Notes: generated by a model not told the origin, from the letters alone. A stretch of 64,000 nt of DNA from Corynebacterium camporealensis (GCF_000980815.1 NZ_CP011311.1:1127006-1191005), one strand, 5' to 3'; positions 8,838 through 18,758 are shown, counted from the first letter of the stretch. A program made the numbers and translations.

Positions 8838-9836
8838 ATGGTCAACGTCGCTGTGATGGGCGCAGGTTCGTGGGGTACGACCCTGGCGAAAGTCTTTGCC
8901 GACGCAGGTCAGAAAGTCCGGCTGTGGGCCCGCCGCCCCGAGATGGCCGAGACCATCAATTCCCAGCACCGCAACATGGATTACCTGCCTGAGGTCGCGC
9001 TGCCCGAATCCATCGTGACGACCACCGACCCGGCGGAAGCTTTGGAGGACGCCGCGATCGTGGTCTTCGGTGTGCCTTCGCAGACTCTGCGCAGCAACGT
9101 TGAGGCCTGGGCGAAGCATTTGCCTGACGATGCCACCTTGGTCTCCATCTCCAAAGGTGTCGAGACCTCCACCTTGCAACGCATGAGCGAAGTCATTGCG
9201 GCAGCTGCCGATGTCAGCCCCGACCACGTTGCCGTGCTTTCTGGTCCGAACCTGGCGAAGGAAATCGCCGACGAGCAAGCTGCTGCCACCGTTATTGCCT
9301 GCTCGGATGAAGAGCGCGCCAAGCGCGTGCAGGCTGCCGTGGCCACTCCGTACCTGCGCCCGTACACCAACACCGATGTCATCGGTGCGGAGATTGGCGG
9401 TGCGTGTAAGAACGTCATCGCGCTGGCCTGCGGTATGGCCTCTGGTAAGGGACTGGGTAACAACACGATTGCCACGCTGATTACCCGCGGTCTGGCAGAA
9501 ATTACCCGCCTGGGCACCGCTTTGGGCGCCGACCCGTTTACCTTCTCCGGCCTGGCTGGCCTGGGCGACTTGGTGGCTACCTGCAACTCGACGCTGTCGC
9601 GTAACCGCACCTTCGGTTACCGCTTGGGCCAGGGCGGCACACTGGAAGAAGCCAAGGCTGCGACCAATGGCCAGGTGGCGGAGGGCGTGTACTCCTCGGA
9701 GTCGATTTACCGCCTGGCCCAGGATGCCGGTGTGGAAATGCCGCTGACCGAAGCTGTTTACGGCGTGTGCCACCGCGGCGTCAACGTCGACGACATGGTC
9801 GTTGCCCTGATGGGTCGTACAAAGAAGTCGGAATAA
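8838..9836 (+). CDS. gpsA: Glycerol-3-phosphate dehydrogenase [NAD(P)+]
   Basis: GpsA (332 residues) reduces dihydroxyacetone phosphate to sn-glycerol 3-phosphate for phospholipid synthesis. The Rossmann motif G-A-G-S-W-G-T at the N-terminus, [10 protein letters not shown] (second catalytic region, about 140) and [11 protein letters not shown] with its conserved lysine (about 192) are present, and length is normal. The ATG at 8838 is preceded by GGAAGGTGG. The longer frame starting 39 bp upstream adds residues without family support. ddl follows after 21 bp, probably cotranscribed, linking membrane and cell-wall precursor genes as in other Actinobacteria. Confidence 0.96.
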   Translation: MVNVAVMGAGSWGTTLAKVFADAGQKVRLWARRPEMAETINSQHRNMDYLPEVALPESIVTTTDPAEALEDAAIVVFGVPSQTLRSNVEAWAKHLPDDATLVSISKGVETSTLQRMSEVIAAAADVSPDHVAVLSGPNLAKEIADEQAAATVIACSDEERAKRVQAAVATPYLRPYTNTDVIGAEIGGACKNVIALACGMASGKGLGNNTIATLITRGLAEITRLGTALGADPFTFSGLAGLGDLVATCNSTLSRNRTFGYRLGQGGTLEEAKAATNGQVAEGVYSSESIYRLAQDAGVEMPLTEAVYGVCHRGVNVDDMVVALMGRTKKSE

Positions 9837-9857
9837 AAGGCAGTAGGATCTTTCCTC

Positions 9858-10919
9858 ATGACTGAAAAAATCCGCGTCGCCGTCGTCTACGGCGGCCGCA
9901 GCTCTGAACACTCCGTGTCCTGCGTCTCGGCAGGGGCTATCATGCACAATCTTGATCCGGAGAAATACGAGGTCATCCCGATTGGCATTACCCAGGACGG
10001 CGCCTGGACTCAGGGCACGACTGAGGGGCTAGAAATCGTCGATGGCAAACTGCCCGTCGTGGAACTGCGCGACGAGCTTGCACTTTCGCTCAACCCGGCG
10101 ACCAAGGGTCGTTTCCACAATGTGAGCCAGCATCGCCACGAAGTCGAAGCCGACGTCATCTTCCCGGTCCTGCACGGTCCTTTCGGCGAAGACGGCACCG
10201 TCCAAGGTCTGTTTGAACTCTCCGGTATCCCGTACGTTGGCCCGGGTGTTCTGGCGTCTGCAGCCGGTATGGACAAAGAGTTCACCAAGAAGCTGCTCGT
10301 GGCCGAAGGCCTGCCCGTGGCCGAAGAGGTCATCCTGCGCGACCGCACTGAGCTGACCGAGGAAGAGAAGGACAAGCTGGGCCTGCCGGTCTTCGTCAAG
10401 CCTGCCCGCGGTGGTTCCTCGATTGGTGTCTCCAAGGTCAGCGACTGGGCCGATTTCCCGGCCGCGGTCAAACAAGCCCACGAGTCTGACACCAAGGTGC
10501 TCGTCGAAGCAGAAATGGTCGGCGATGAGGTCGAGGTCGGTGTCCTGGAGTATCCGGACGGCCGCATTGAAGCCTCCGTGCCCTCCCTGCTGACTGGCAT
10601 CGAAGAATCCGAGGAGGGTTTCTATGGCTTTGAAACCAAGTACCTCGACAACGTGGTCTCCGCGAAGATCCCGGCACCTTTTGAGCCGGAGGTCACCGCG
10701 CAGCTACAAGAAATGTCCATCCACGCCTTCAAGGCCCTGGGTTGTGAGGGACTGACCCGCGTGGACTTCTTCGTCACCGACGACGGCCTGCGCATCAATG
10801 AGGTCAACACCCTGCCGGGCTTTACCCCCATCTCCATGTACCCGCAGGTCCTCGCCGCTTCCGGTGTGGATTACCCGACGCTGCTGGACACCCTGGTCCA
10901 GCAGGCGCTGGCAAAGTAG
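9858..10919 (+). CDS. ddl: D-alanine--D-alanine ligase
   Basis: Ddl (353 residues) makes the D-Ala-D-Ala dipeptide for peptidoglycan in the cytosol. It has the ATP-grasp layout: N-terminal V-V-Y-G-G-R-S-S-E-H-S-V-S, the H-G-x-F-G-E-D-G-T-V-Q-G segment near residue 100, the ATP-binding P-V-F-V-K-P-A-R-G-G-S-S-I-G-V near 178-192, and the Mg-binding R-V-D-F-F and E-V-N-T-L-P-G-F-T near the end. A short inverted repeat (ACGGAAG/CTTCCGT, 10943-10964) lies just downstream, overlapping the stop of the convergent gene, but lacks a U tract. Confidence 0.97.
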   Translation: MTEKIRVAVVYGGRSSEHSVSCVSAGAIMHNLDPEKYEVIPIGITQDGAWTQGTTEGLEIVDGKLPVVELRDELALSLNPATKGRFHNVSQHRHEVEADVIFPVLHGPFGEDGTVQGLFELSGIPYVGPGVLASAAGMDKEFTKKLLVAEGLPVAEEVILRDRTELTEEEKDKLGLPVFVKPARGGSSIGVSKVSDWADFPAAVKQAHESDTKVLVEAEMVGDEVEVGVLEYPDGRIEASVPSLLTGIEESEEGFYGFETKYLDNVVSAKIPAPFEPEVTAQLQEMSIHAFKALGCEGLTRVDFFVTDDGLRINEVNTLPGFTPISMYPQVLAASGVDYPTLLDTLVQQALAK

Positions 10920-10949
10920 CGGGGCCACAAGGCTCCGGGGAAACGGAAG

Positions 10950-11849
10950 TTACTGCTCTTCCGTGTGTTCGGCGAGCAGGTTGCTCATGGTGACTAGTAC
11001 GTCGCCGGAAACGTCTTGTGGGGAGTGGACGGCGAGGTCGTTTTCGCGGCCTAAGGCGAACCAGGAGCCAGCGGTGGTGCCACCTGCCAGGGTGGTGTCT
11101 TCGAACCAGGGGACGTCGTTGATTTGCTGTAGCTGTGCGCCGGCTTCGTAGTTCTCGGGTGGGGCAACGCCACAGCGCATGACGATTTCCTCGCGTCCCG
11201 GTGCGCCCCAGACGTAGGTGTTTTCTTCGTCGATGTCGCGGCGTTCGTAGCCTTCGGCGAGTTCATCGGGAAGCTCTGCTTCCAGTCCGCGGCACATCTC
11301 ATCCGGGCCGGCTTCCAGCTGCGATAGCGGTGCCGGGTGCGGGTCGTGCTTGTCCTGTTCCAAGGTGCCCAGGGCGTCCTTGAGGCCTTCCGGGCGGGAA
11401 TCATCAAAGAAGGTCACCGCGACGACTGGTTCGCGGTCGGTGGTGTACCAGGTGTGCAGGTTCGAGTTCGGGGTCATGTCGTTGACCTGCAGCCACTCGG
11501 TGCCTTCGATGTCTTCGGTCTGGGAGTACTCGGTGTACTGGAAGGGCAGGTCGACACCGCAGCGCAGTGTGATGGACTCAGTCGAGTTCGATGCCCAGGC
11601 GGCGGCACCTTCCGGTACCGGTTCGGCGATTTCTGCCCGCGGGTGGCCCTGGAAGTCGTCGGGGAGGGCATCGAGAAGCGCGCGGCATTCTGCGGAGTCT
11701 GCCTTTTCCGACGGGAAATCTGACATGGCTACCGGCGCTTTCGCGGTAGAGTTATACACCCAGTAGGCTCCGCCGAAAACGCCCACGACCATTGCAATCG
11801 CGATCGCTAATGAGATGTAGATTGCGGTGCGGTTAAATTGGGTTGTCAT
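10950..11849 (-). CDS. Membrane-anchored DUF3515-type protein with a duplicated domain
   Basis: The 299-residue protein has an N-terminal membrane anchor (about 9-32) and an extracytoplasmic part. Its position between ddl and thiL is that of the DUF3515 protein in mycobacteria (family knowledge), which has one domain in about 180 residues. Here the domain occurs twice. Residues about 52-165 and 183-290 align, with C-R-x-L-x-x-x-L-P-D-x-x (Cys55 and Cys186), L/M-R-C-G-V (Cys97 and Cys226) and a Q-V/I-N-D motif in each copy. The paired cysteines suggest one disulfide per domain. The start is ATG 11849 (M-T-T-Q-F). The longer open frame upstream is the antisense of thiL and is rejected. Function is unknown. 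Confidence 0.8.
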   Translation of the reverse strand: MTTQFNRTAIYISLAIAIAMVVGVFGGAYWVYNSTAKAPVAMSDFPSEKADSAECRALLDALPDDFQGHPRAEIAEPVPEGAAAWASNSTESITLRCGVDLPFQYTEYSQTEDIEGTEWLQVNDMTPNSNLHTWYTTDREPVVAVTFFDDSRPEGLKDALGTLEQDKHDPHPAPLSQLEAGPDEMCRGLEAELPDELAEGYERRDIDEENTYVWGAPGREEIVMRCGVAPPENYEAGAQLQQINDVPWFEDTTLAGGTTAGSWFALGRENDLAVHSPQDVSGDVLVTMSNLLAEHTEEQ

Positions 11850-11877
11850 AAGCGCTAATAGTATCGAAAGGCTCTTC

Positions 11878-12834
11878 GTGCACCTAAGCAAGACGCTCGC
11901 CGACGTCGGTGAGGCCAACGTCATCCAAGAGATCACCGCAGCAGCGCCGAGCAATCTCAACGGCGATGATGCCGCAGTACTCTTCCCGGCAGCACCTAAT
12001 TCCCGCACGGTGGCCTCGACGGACACGATGGTGGAAGGGCGGCACTTTACCCGCACCTGGTCCACGCCCGCTGAGATTGGGCAAAAGGCCATTGTGGCGA
12101 ATTTCGCAGACATCGAAGCCATGGGCGCCCGCCCGACTGCGGCATTGCTCGCCGTGATTGCCCCGAAGAACACCCCGCTGGCTTTGGTCCGCGGGATTGC
12201 TGAGGGCATCGCGAGCCGCTGCGCGCATTACCAGGCTGAACTCGTCGGCGGTGACGTTAGTGCCGGTTCGGAGCTGGTCATCACGGTGACCGCCATTGGC
12301 TCTCTGGGTGGCAGTCTGCCGCCGCTGACCCTGGATGCCGCCCGTGTCAGCCAAAAGGTCGTCGCCCACGGCAAGATTGGGCATTCCGCCGCAGGCTTTG
12401 CGTTGCTGCAGCGCTTTGGCCGCAGCCTGCCCACACAATACGAGGATCTCTGGCCGCTTATCGATGCCCACTGCGCTCCCTGGATCCAACCCGGCCGCGG
12501 CGTGATTGCCCGCTCCACTGGGGCAACCGCCATGACTGATAACTCCGATGGTCTTATCCACGACGTCGGAATGCTGGCCAAGCGCTCCGGTGTGCGCATC
12601 GATTTACACAAAGACGCCCTGCAACCAGACCCGCTGTTGCAGGCCGCCGGTGCCGTCTTAGACACAGACCCCTGGGAGTGGGTCTTAAGCGGCGGCGAGG
12701 ACCACACCTTGATTGCCACCACGCACAAAGACGCGCCTTCTGGTTTCCGCGTCATCGGCGATGTACACCGCGGTGAAGGTATCACCGTGGATGGAGGACC
12801 TGCCGCCTATAGCGCTAGTTGGGAGAGTTTCTAA
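11878..12834 (+). CDS. thiL: Thiamine-monophosphate kinase
   Basis: ThiL (318 residues) phosphorylates thiamine monophosphate to thiamine pyrophosphate, the last step of the cofactor pathway. It belongs to the PurM/AIR synthase fold: N-G-D-D-A-A-V near the N-terminus (Mg/ATP), [11 protein letters not shown] (substrate), [12 protein letters not shown], the G-G-D motif in L-V-G-G-D, and M-T-D-N-S-D-G-L near residue 220. GTG 11878 was chosen because GAAAGG lies 6-12 bp upstream and the next start codons upstream lie in the divergent promoter. Only 28 bp separate it from the divergent DUF3515 start. ung begins one base after the stop. Confidence 0.93.
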   Translation: MHLSKTLADVGEANVIQEITAAAPSNLNGDDAAVLFPAAPNSRTVASTDTMVEGRHFTRTWSTPAEIGQKAIVANFADIEAMGARPTAALLAVIAPKNTPLALVRGIAEGIASRCAHYQAELVGGDVSAGSELVITVTAIGSLGGSLPPLTLDAARVSQKVVAHGKIGHSAAGFALLQRFGRSLPTQYEDLWPLIDAHCAPWIQPGRGVIARSTGATAMTDNSDGLIHDVGMLAKRSGVRIDLHKDALQPDPLLQAAGAVLDTDPWEWVLSGGEDHTLIATTHKDAPSGFRVIGDVHRGEGITVDGGPAAYSASWESF

Positions 12835-12835
12835 C

Positions 12836-13474
12836 GTGCATCCGACCTATCACCCGTCCTGGGCACCGGCTTTGGCCCCCGCATTAGGGGAGCACTGGCC
12901 ACACATCCGGACTGAGCTAGAAAAGGGCGATTTCCTGCCTGCTGCAGAAAACATCTTCCGTGCCTTCGACATGCCACTCGATGAAGTCAAGGTGCTCATC
13001 GTGGGCCAAGACCCGTATCCGACACCAGGCCATGCGATGGGGCTGTCCTTTTCCACCCAGCCGGGCGTAAAACCACCGCGTTCCTTGGTGAATATCTACC
13101 AGGAACTCCATGACGACCTTGGGATTGCACCCCGTCAAGACGGCGACCTGACCGGCTGGTTTCACCAGGGCGTGCTGTTGCTCAACCGCGTGCTGACGGT
13201 CGCCCCGGGCAATGCGGGGTCGCATCGCAAGTTAGGGTGGCAGGCCATTACTGAAGCTGCCATTCGCGCGCTTGATGGTCGGCCCATCGTGGCTATTTTG
13301 TGGGGCAAGGATGCCCAAGGCTGCCAGCAGTTTATTCCCAACGTGCCGTGCATTACCTCGCCGCACCCGTCGCCGTTGTCAGCCCGGCGTGGATTCTTCG
13401 GCTCTAGGCCTTTTTCGAAAGCCAATGAACTTTTAGAGCAACAGGGTGTGCCGCCGGTGGATTGGCAACTGTAG
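12836..13474 (+). CDS. ung: Uracil-DNA glycosylase
   Basis: Ung (212 residues) removes uracil from DNA in base excision repair. The catalytic water-activating motif G-Q-D-P-Y-P (about residue 57), the A-M-G-L-S-F-S uracil pocket and the leucine-intercalation motif H-P-S-P-L-S (about 178) are intact. The start is taken as GTG 12836 (V-H-P-T-Y-H-P-S-W), one base after the thiL stop, with GGGAGAG upstream. A longer frame from 12713 would overlap thiL by more than 120 bp and its N-terminus does not look like Ung. It is part of a compact thiL-ung-DAK2-recG unit. Confidence 0.94.
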   Translation: MHPTYHPSWAPALAPALGEHWPHIRTELEKGDFLPAAENIFRAFDMPLDEVKVLIVGQDPYPTPGHAMGLSFSTQPGVKPPRSLVNIYQELHDDLGIAPRQDGDLTGWFHQGVLLLNRVLTVAPGNAGSHRKLGWQAITEAAIRALDGRPIVAILWGKDAQGCQQFIPNVPCITSPHPSPLSARRGFFGSRPFSKANELLEQQGVPPVDWQL

Positions 13475-13484
13475 AATTACCGCC

Positions 13485-14834
13485 ATGACATTTCCCAGTG
13501 CGTTGGATTCGACAGGCCTCTACGGTTGGGCCACCCGCGCCGTCGGCGAATTAAACCAGCGCCGCGCGGAGATTAACGCACTCAACGTCTTCCCGGTCCC
13601 GGACTCGGATACTGGCTCCAACATGGCCCACACCATGGAAGCCGCCCTTGCTGAAGCCGATAAGGGTGGCGATGTCGCAGCAGCCCTAGCGCTGGGCTCT
13701 GTCCGTGGCGCCCGCGGCAACTCCGGCATGGTGCTCTCGCAGGTCCTGCGCGCAGTAGCTGATTCCACGAGCGATTCGCTTGTCGATGCCCCCATCTTCG
13801 CCCAAGCCATGGATCTCGCTGTGGAACTGGTCGACCGCGCCATTGCTGAACCTGTCGAAGGCACCGTTATTTCCGTGCTGCGTGCTGCGGCTGCTGCCTC
13901 GCGCGATGCCGTGGATACCGAACAACCACTGCACCCCACCGTGGCAGCAACGGTCACTGCGGCCCGTCGTGCGCTGCGCGATACGCCTTCGCAGTTGGCC
14001 GTGCTGCGCGAAGCAGGCGTTGTCGATGCCGGTGGCGCCGGCCTGGTCATTCTGTTGGAATGCTTGCTCGCAGAAATCGAAGGCACTGACGTAGCAAACG
14101 TCGATATGCACGTACCTGACGAGCAGGGCCCAGAACTAGAGATTATGTTCTTCTACCACGGCGACCTGGAAGGGCTCGAAGAAGAACTGCGCCCTATGGG
14201 CAATAGCCTGGTCATTGCGCGAGCTAGCGATGACAGCGGCAGCGTGCACATTCACTCCCGCGTTGCCGGCCCGGTTATCGAGAAGGCCTATGCGCTCGGC
14301 GACGTCAGCCAGCTGCGCCTGGAAGTCCTTCCCGAGCACGTCGCCGAGATTCAATCTGAGCAGCCCGTGCGTCGCGTCGTCGTCGTGGTGCCGGAAGGCG
14401 GGATGTCGGAGTTGTTCTCCTCGGTGGGAGCAACCGTTCTGCGTCCAGGAACCAGTCTTGATGACCCCAGCGCTGATGACATCGTGATTACCAACGGACT
14501 GGATATCGAGGCCGGTGCTGCACAGATCATCGACAATGCCTCGTTCATTTCCGGGCTGGCTGCCTTGTCGGTTTACGAGGTAGGCCATCCCGATACCGCA
14601 GCGATGGTGGAGACCATGCGCGATGTGGAACGCTCCATGCGCGTTGCCCATCCGGCAGAAGAAACTCTGGATTCTGTGCGCGAGACCGCCCAGCAGCTGC
14701 TTAAAGAAGGCGGCGAACAAGTCTCGCTGCTAACCTCACTGCCAGTAGATACCGCAGCACTCGAAGAAGAACTCGGCGTGCAGGTAGGTGCAGTAACGAT
14801 GGCGAATATCGCAACGGAAGTAGGAGTGGAATAA
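13485..14834 (+). CDS. DAK2-domain, FakA-like fatty acid kinase
   Basis: The 449-residue protein has an N-terminal DhaL/DAK2 nucleotide-binding domain, with the Mg-binding N-V-F-P-V-P-D-S-D-T-G-S-N-M near residue 35, G-A-R-G-N-S-G-M/V around 82 and D-A-G-G-A-G near 185. A middle domain with H-I-H-S-R (about 250) and a C-terminal DegV-like part complete the FakA/YloV layout. FakA kinases phosphorylate fatty acids presented by FakB carrier proteins. No FakB gene is seen nearby, and actinobacterial members are less studied. ATG 13485 was chosen over the upstream alternative, which runs into ung. It sits 10 bp after ung and 3 bp before recG, the same context as Rv2974c in mycobacteria. Confidence 0.85.
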   Translation: MTFPSALDSTGLYGWATRAVGELNQRRAEINALNVFPVPDSDTGSNMAHTMEAALAEADKGGDVAAALALGSVRGARGNSGMVLSQVLRAVADSTSDSLVDAPIFAQAMDLAVELVDRAIAEPVEGTVISVLRAAAAASRDAVDTEQPLHPTVAATVTAARRALRDTPSQLAVLREAGVVDAGGAGLVILLECLLAEIEGTDVANVDMHVPDEQGPELEIMFFYHGDLEGLEEELRPMGNSLVIARASDDSGSVHIHSRVAGPVIEKAYALGDVSQLRLEVLPEHVAEIQSEQPVRRVVVVVPEGGMSELFSSVGATVLRPGTSLDDPSADDIVITNGLDIEAGAAQIIDNASFISGLAALSVYEVGHPDTAAMVETMRDVERSMRVAHPAEETLDSVRETAQQLLKEGGEQVSLLTSLPVDTAALEEELGVQVGAVTMANIATEVGVE

Positions 14835-14837
14835 GCC

Positions 14838-16913
14838 ATGCTCGGGTGGCGAGACGACCGACCCTTGGATGCTGTCCTGGATAAAAAGGACGCAAAGAAG
14901 ATCACTCGCTACCTTGGCTATACAACCTGCGGTGAGCTGCTGCGCCATTATCCGCGTGACTACGTCCGCCATAACAAAGACGTCGGCCTGCACACTGCAG
15001 AAGAAGGTGAAATCGTCACGGTCACCGGCATCGTGGGTGGCATCAACACGAAGCGTGCCCGCAACACCACGATTTACCAGCTCAACCTCCAGAATGGCAT
15101 CAGCGCCAGCTTCTTTAACGCCCACTGGATCCAGAAGGTGCTTTTTCCGGGCGTGCGCGTGATGTTGTCGGGCAAGCTGAAGTGGTTCCGCAGTCGGCCA
15201 CAGTTGCAGCACCCGGATTTCGTAGTCATCGATAACTATGGCGGCAACGCGCCTTCGACCGGGTCGCTGCGCAGTCTGTCGCAATTCGGCGACATTGAAG
15301 AACTACTGGTCAACCGCGAGTGGATTCCCATCTACCCAGCCACCGCGAAGCTGACGTCTTGGTACATCATGGGTGCCATTCACAAGGTCTTGGCGGAAAC
15401 CCCGCACATCCCTGAGCCGCTCGATGTCAAGATGCTTACCAGCATGGATGAGGCCATCCGTAGCGTTCACGAACCAGGGCCGGACGGCCCATACCGCGCG
15501 ATTCATCGCCTCAAATACAACGAGGCTCTCGCCATCGGTTTGGTGATGGCGCTGCGCCAACGCGATGCCGAATCGCACACCGCCGACGCCTTGCCCGCTC
15601 GTCGCGATGGCTTCCGTGCACACTTGCTGAACCACCTGCCCTTTGAACTTACCGATGGCCAAAGGCAGGTCATCACCGAAATCGAAGCAGACCTAGAAGA
15701 GACCCTGCCAATGATGCGCCTGCTCCAAGGCGAAGTCGGTTCGGGTAAGACCATGGTGGCCACGTGCGCGATGCTGCAAGCTGTCGATGCCGGCAAACAA
15801 GCAGCCCTACTCGCCCCGACAGAAGTGCTGGCCTCGCAGCACGCATCCTCGATTAGTCTGAGCGTGCCCGAAGGCGTCAAGGTCACCTTGCTGACCGGTT
15901 CGATGCGCGTGGCCGAAAAGCGCCAGGCTCTCCTCGATATCGTCAGCGGTACTGCGGACATCGTCATCGGTACCCACGCCATCATTCAAGAAACCGTTGA
16001 GTTCTTTGAACTGGGCCTCGTGGTCGTTGACGAGCAACACCGCTTCGGCGTCGAGCAACGCGATAGCTTGCGCTCCAAGACCCCAGAAGGCATGAGCCCA
16101 CACGTGCTGGTCATGACCGCAACGCCGATTCCACGCACCATCGCGATGACCGTTTTCGGCGATTTGGCTGTGTCCACGTTGAAGGAGCTGCCCGGTGGGC
16201 GTCGGCCTATCCAATCCTCGGTGGTGCCGGAGTGGGCGCCGTCGTGGACGCAGCGTGCGTGGGAACGCATTCGCGAAGAAGTCGATAAAGGACACCAGGC
16301 CTACGTCGTATGCCCACGCATTGATGGCGAAGGCGGCGTATTAGAACTTGCCGCACAGCTAGAGGCCGGACCGCTGCAGGGCCTTAATGTCGATATCTTG
16401 CATGGTCGCATGAAAGATAAAGACGACGTCATGGCCGCGTTTAGCAGGGGAGAGACCGATGTTCTGGTCTCCACCACGGTCATTGAGGTCGGTGTCGACG
16501 TGCCGAATGCGACGGTGATGCTCATCCGCGAGTCCGAGAGTTTCGGCGTTTCCCAGCTGCACCAGTTGCGCGGTCGCGTCGGTCGTGGCGGTAATGCCTC
16601 GCTGTGTCTTTTCCACACCCTGGTCGCCGAAGACCACCCGGCGTTCGAGCGCATCCAAAAGATCGCTGCGACCACCAGTGGTTTCGACTTGGCCGAACTG
16701 GACCTGGAGACCCGCCAGGAAGGCGACATTTTGGGTACCTCGCAGTCTGGTACCCGCCGCACGCTGCAGCTGCTGCATCTGGCCGAAGATCGCGACATCA
16801 TCGAGCGCACCCACGACGATGCTTTCGCGCTGGTGCGTCGCAATCCTGAACTCGCTGTGGAGCTCGTGGTTGACCTCACCGAATCCGAACAGGAGTACCT
16901 GGAAAAGACCTAA
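14838..16913 (+). CDS. recG: ATP-dependent DNA helicase RecG
   Basis: RecG (691 residues) remodels stalled forks and Holliday junctions. An N-terminal wedge (OB-fold) region is followed by superfamily 2 helicase motifs: G-E-V-G-S-G-K-T (about 296), V-V-D-E-Q-H-R-F-G (about 397), T-A-T-P-I-P-R-T (about 428), and motifs V-VI with T-T-V-I-E-V-G-V-D-V-P and Q-L-R-G-R-V-G-R-G. The C-terminal accessory domain is present and length is normal. The ATG lies three bases after the kinase stop, so the genes are probably cotranscribed. Confidence 0.96.
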   Translation: MLGWRDDRPLDAVLDKKDAKKITRYLGYTTCGELLRHYPRDYVRHNKDVGLHTAEEGEIVTVTGIVGGINTKRARNTTIYQLNLQNGISASFFNAHWIQKVLFPGVRVMLSGKLKWFRSRPQLQHPDFVVIDNYGGNAPSTGSLRSLSQFGDIEELLVNREWIPIYPATAKLTSWYIMGAIHKVLAETPHIPEPLDVKMLTSMDEAIRSVHEPGPDGPYRAIHRLKYNEALAIGLVMALRQRDAESHTADALPARRDGFRAHLLNHLPFELTDGQRQVITEIEADLEETLPMMRLLQGEVGSGKTMVATCAMLQAVDAGKQAALLAPTEVLASQHASSISLSVPEGVKVTLLTGSMRVAEKRQALLDIVSGTADIVIGTHAIIQETVEFFELGLVVVDEQHRFGVEQRDSLRSKTPEGMSPHVLVMTATPIPRTIAMTVFGDLAVSTLKELPGGRRPIQSSVVPEWAPSWTQRAWERIREEVDKGHQAYVVCPRIDGEGGVLELAAQLEAGPLQGLNVDILHGRMKDKDDVMAAFSRGETDVLVSTTVIEVGVDVPNATVMLIRESESFGVSQLHQLRGRVGRGGNASLCLFHTLVAEDHPAFERIQKIAATTSGFDLAELDLETRQEGDILGTSQSGTRRTLQLLHLAEDRDIIERTHDDAFALVRRNPELAVELVVDLTESEQEYLEKT

Positions 16914-16969
16914 GCTAACCCACGCGCTAGGGTAAGGAGGTTAAGAGACGAAAGGGAGCTGAAAATACA

Positions 16970-17548
16970 ATGACGCGCATCATTGCGGGCGAGGCCCGTG
17001 GTCGCACCATCAAAGTACCTGCCAGCGGCACCCGGCCCACAGCAGATCGCGCCCGCGAGGGTCTTTTTTCTTCCCTGGACGTGCGCTGGGGTTTCCAAGG
17101 CTCCAAGGTCTTAGACCTCTTTGCCGGTTCCGGCGCGCTGGGCTTAGAGGCCGCCAGCCGCGGGGCGGAGGAGGTTGTCCTCGTCGAAGATAATCCGGCG
17201 GCGGTGAAGGTGATTGAGCACAACATTGGCGTCGTCAAGCATCCGCGCTTGACCGTTCGCGAGACCAAAGTTGGCACCTTCTTGGCCGGCGCACCGAAGG
17301 GTTACTTTGACTTGGTGCTCGCCGATCCGCCCTATTCTTTCGACGACATCGATGGGTTGTTAGAAGCCTTAGAGCCCACGCTTGCCGATGCCGCCATGGT
17401 CGTCATCGAACGCCCCCGCGAAGCCGCCGAAACCCAGTGGCCGGAAGGCTTTGAACCAACGAAACAAAAATTAAAGAAGCGAACCTTCGGTATTGCCCGG
17501 ATGGACATGGCAATATATACCCGTCCCGGTTCCAAGGAGGAAGATTAG
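16970..17548 (+). CDS. rsmD: 16S rRNA (guanine(966)-N(2))-methyltransferase RsmD
   Basis: RsmD (192 residues) methylates G966 (E. coli numbering) of 16S rRNA. Marks are the N-terminal R-I-I-A-G-E-A-R-G-R, the T-R-P-T-A-D-R-A-R-E substrate segment, SAM motif D-L-F-A-G-S-G-A-L-G-L-E (about 47-58) and the catalytic D-P-P-Y (about 115). GGGAG precedes the ATG. coaD starts 2 bp after the stop, the same order as in mycobacteria and many other bacteria. Confidence 0.94.
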   Translation: MTRIIAGEARGRTIKVPASGTRPTADRAREGLFSSLDVRWGFQGSKVLDLFAGSGALGLEAASRGAEEVVLVEDNPAAVKVIEHNIGVVKHPRLTVRETKVGTFLAGAPKGYFDLVLADPPYSFDDIDGLLEALEPTLADAAMVVIERPREAAETQWPEGFEPTKQKLKKRTFGIARMDMAIYTRPGSKEED

Positions 17549-17550
17549 TC

Positions 17551-18024
17551 ATGACTAAAGCTGTATGCCCTGGTTCCTTCGACCCCATCACGTTGGGTCA
17601 CCTGGATATCTTCACCCGTGCCAGCGAGCTTTTCGACGAAGTCACCGTCCTGGTCACCGGCAACCCCGATAAGCCCTCAGGCCTGTTCACCGTTGAAGAG
17701 CGCATGGAACTCATCCGTGGCGCAGTGGATCCGTCCATCAAGGTCGACTTCTGTGCCGGCCTGTTGGTTGATTACACCACCGAGCACAACATCGACACCC
17801 TGGTCAAGGGCCTGCGTTCCTCGCTCGACTACGAGTACGAACTGCCCATGGCGCAGATGAACCGACGCCTTTCCGGCATCGATACCGTGTTCTTGCTGAC
17901 TGATGAAAAGTACGGCTACATCAGCTCCTCGCTGTGCAAGGAGGTCGCACGCTTCGGCGGCGATATCACCGGAATGTTCCCGCCGAACGTCGGCGCTGCC
18001 GTGATGGAGAAGTACCAGTCATGA
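17551..18024 (+). CDS. coaD: Phosphopantetheine adenylyltransferase
   Basis: CoaD (157 residues) transfers AMP from ATP to 4'-phosphopantetheine, the fourth step of CoA synthesis. The nucleotidyltransferase motif G-S-F-D-P-I-T-L-G-H-L-D (T/H-x-G-H), K-G-L-R-S-S-L-D-Y-E-Y-E (about 88-100) and the C-terminal Y-I-S-S-S-L-C-K-E-V are intact. AAGGAGG lies upstream at 17534-17540, inside the rsmD end. Its TGA overlaps the ATG of the next gene (ATGA). Confidence 0.97.
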   Translation: MTKAVCPGSFDPITLGHLDIFTRASELFDEVTVLVTGNPDKPSGLFTVEERMELIRGAVDPSIKVDFCAGLLVDYTTEHNIDTLVKGLRSSLDYEYELPMAQMNRRLSGIDTVFLLTDEKYGYISSSLCKEVARFGGDITGMFPPNVGAAVMEKYQS

Positions 18025-18758
18025 TGACAGCCGTAGCCATCATGCTTACGGTGGCCTTCGGCTCTAGTCTTCAGCGCATCTCCGGCATGGGCCTAGGGCT
18101 CGTGGGCGGACCGATTCTCACTCTGTTGTTGGGCCCTGTGCAGGGCATCATGGTCATCAATGTGCTGGCGTGCCTCAACGCCGCGCTGACGACCTATACC
18201 GTGCGCGAATGGGTGGACTGGAAAAAGTTCGCGCTGATTTCCTCCGTCATGGTCATCGGCTCGATTCCGGCCGCGGTGCTGGTATCACGCGTGGAAAGCT
18301 CCACGCTGTTGATTATCGTGGGCGCCTCGCTGCTGATTGCACTGAGCATCGTCGTGTTCGGCAATCGCTTTGTCCCGCGTACAGAAGGAAAAACGCCTGC
18401 CGTGGTGGCAGGCGTGATTGGTGGTTTCACCAACACCTTGGCTGGTATTGCTGGCCCGGTGATTACCGTCTATGCGCAGGCAGCGCGCTGGCCGCAGCAG
18501 ATGTATGCCGCGACCTTGCAGCCGATCTTTATGGTCGGCGGTGCGGTGTCCTTCATCGTGAAGGGCCTGGCCGGTGCCGGTGGTGGCTTTAGCACTGACT
18601 GGCTGATTTGGCCGGCAGGTATTGCTGGCATGGTCATTGGTGTCACACTCGGCAACCTGCTGGCGGGCAAGGTCTCGCGCACTTTGGCGCATCGGTTGTC
18701 GCTGATTGTGGCCTTCGGTGGTGCCGCGAGTGCGCTCATCCGCGGCATCGTTAGCTAA
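18021..18758 (+). CDS. TauE/SafE-family membrane permease
   Basis: The 245-residue hydrophobic protein has about seven or eight membrane helices and two internally similar halves, each with a Gly/Pro-rich re-entrant motif: [10 protein letters not shown] near the N-terminus and the [13 protein letters not shown] type in the middle. This is the TauE/SafE (sulfite/organosulfonate exporter) family. The substrate cannot be inferred. ATG 18021 overlaps the coaD stop. The frame opening at 17934 lies inside coaD and is rejected. Its TAA overlaps the stop codon of the convergent ABC ATPase gene. Confidence 0.85.
   Translation: MMTAVAIMLTVAFGSSLQRISGMGLGLVGGPILTLLLGPVQGIMVINVLACLNAALTTYTVREWVDWKKFALISSVMVIGSIPAAVLVSRVESSTLLIIVGASLLIALSIVVFGNRFVPRTEGKTPAVVAGVIGGFTNTLAGIAGPVITVYAQAARWPQQMYAATLQPIFMVGGAVSFIVKGLAGAGGGFSTDWLIWPAGIAGMVIGVTLGNLLAGKVSRTLAHRLSLIVAFGGAASALIRGIVS

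Noticed and set aside
10943-10964. ACGGAAG/CTTCCGT hairpin as ddl terminator
   Set aside because: Short 7-bp stem without a U tract and overlapping the stop of the convergent gene; not strong enough to list as a terminator.
11850-12209. N-terminal extension of the DUF3515 frame into thiL
   Set aside because: The extension is the antisense of thiL; the real protein starts at M-T-T-Q-F with a membrane anchor.
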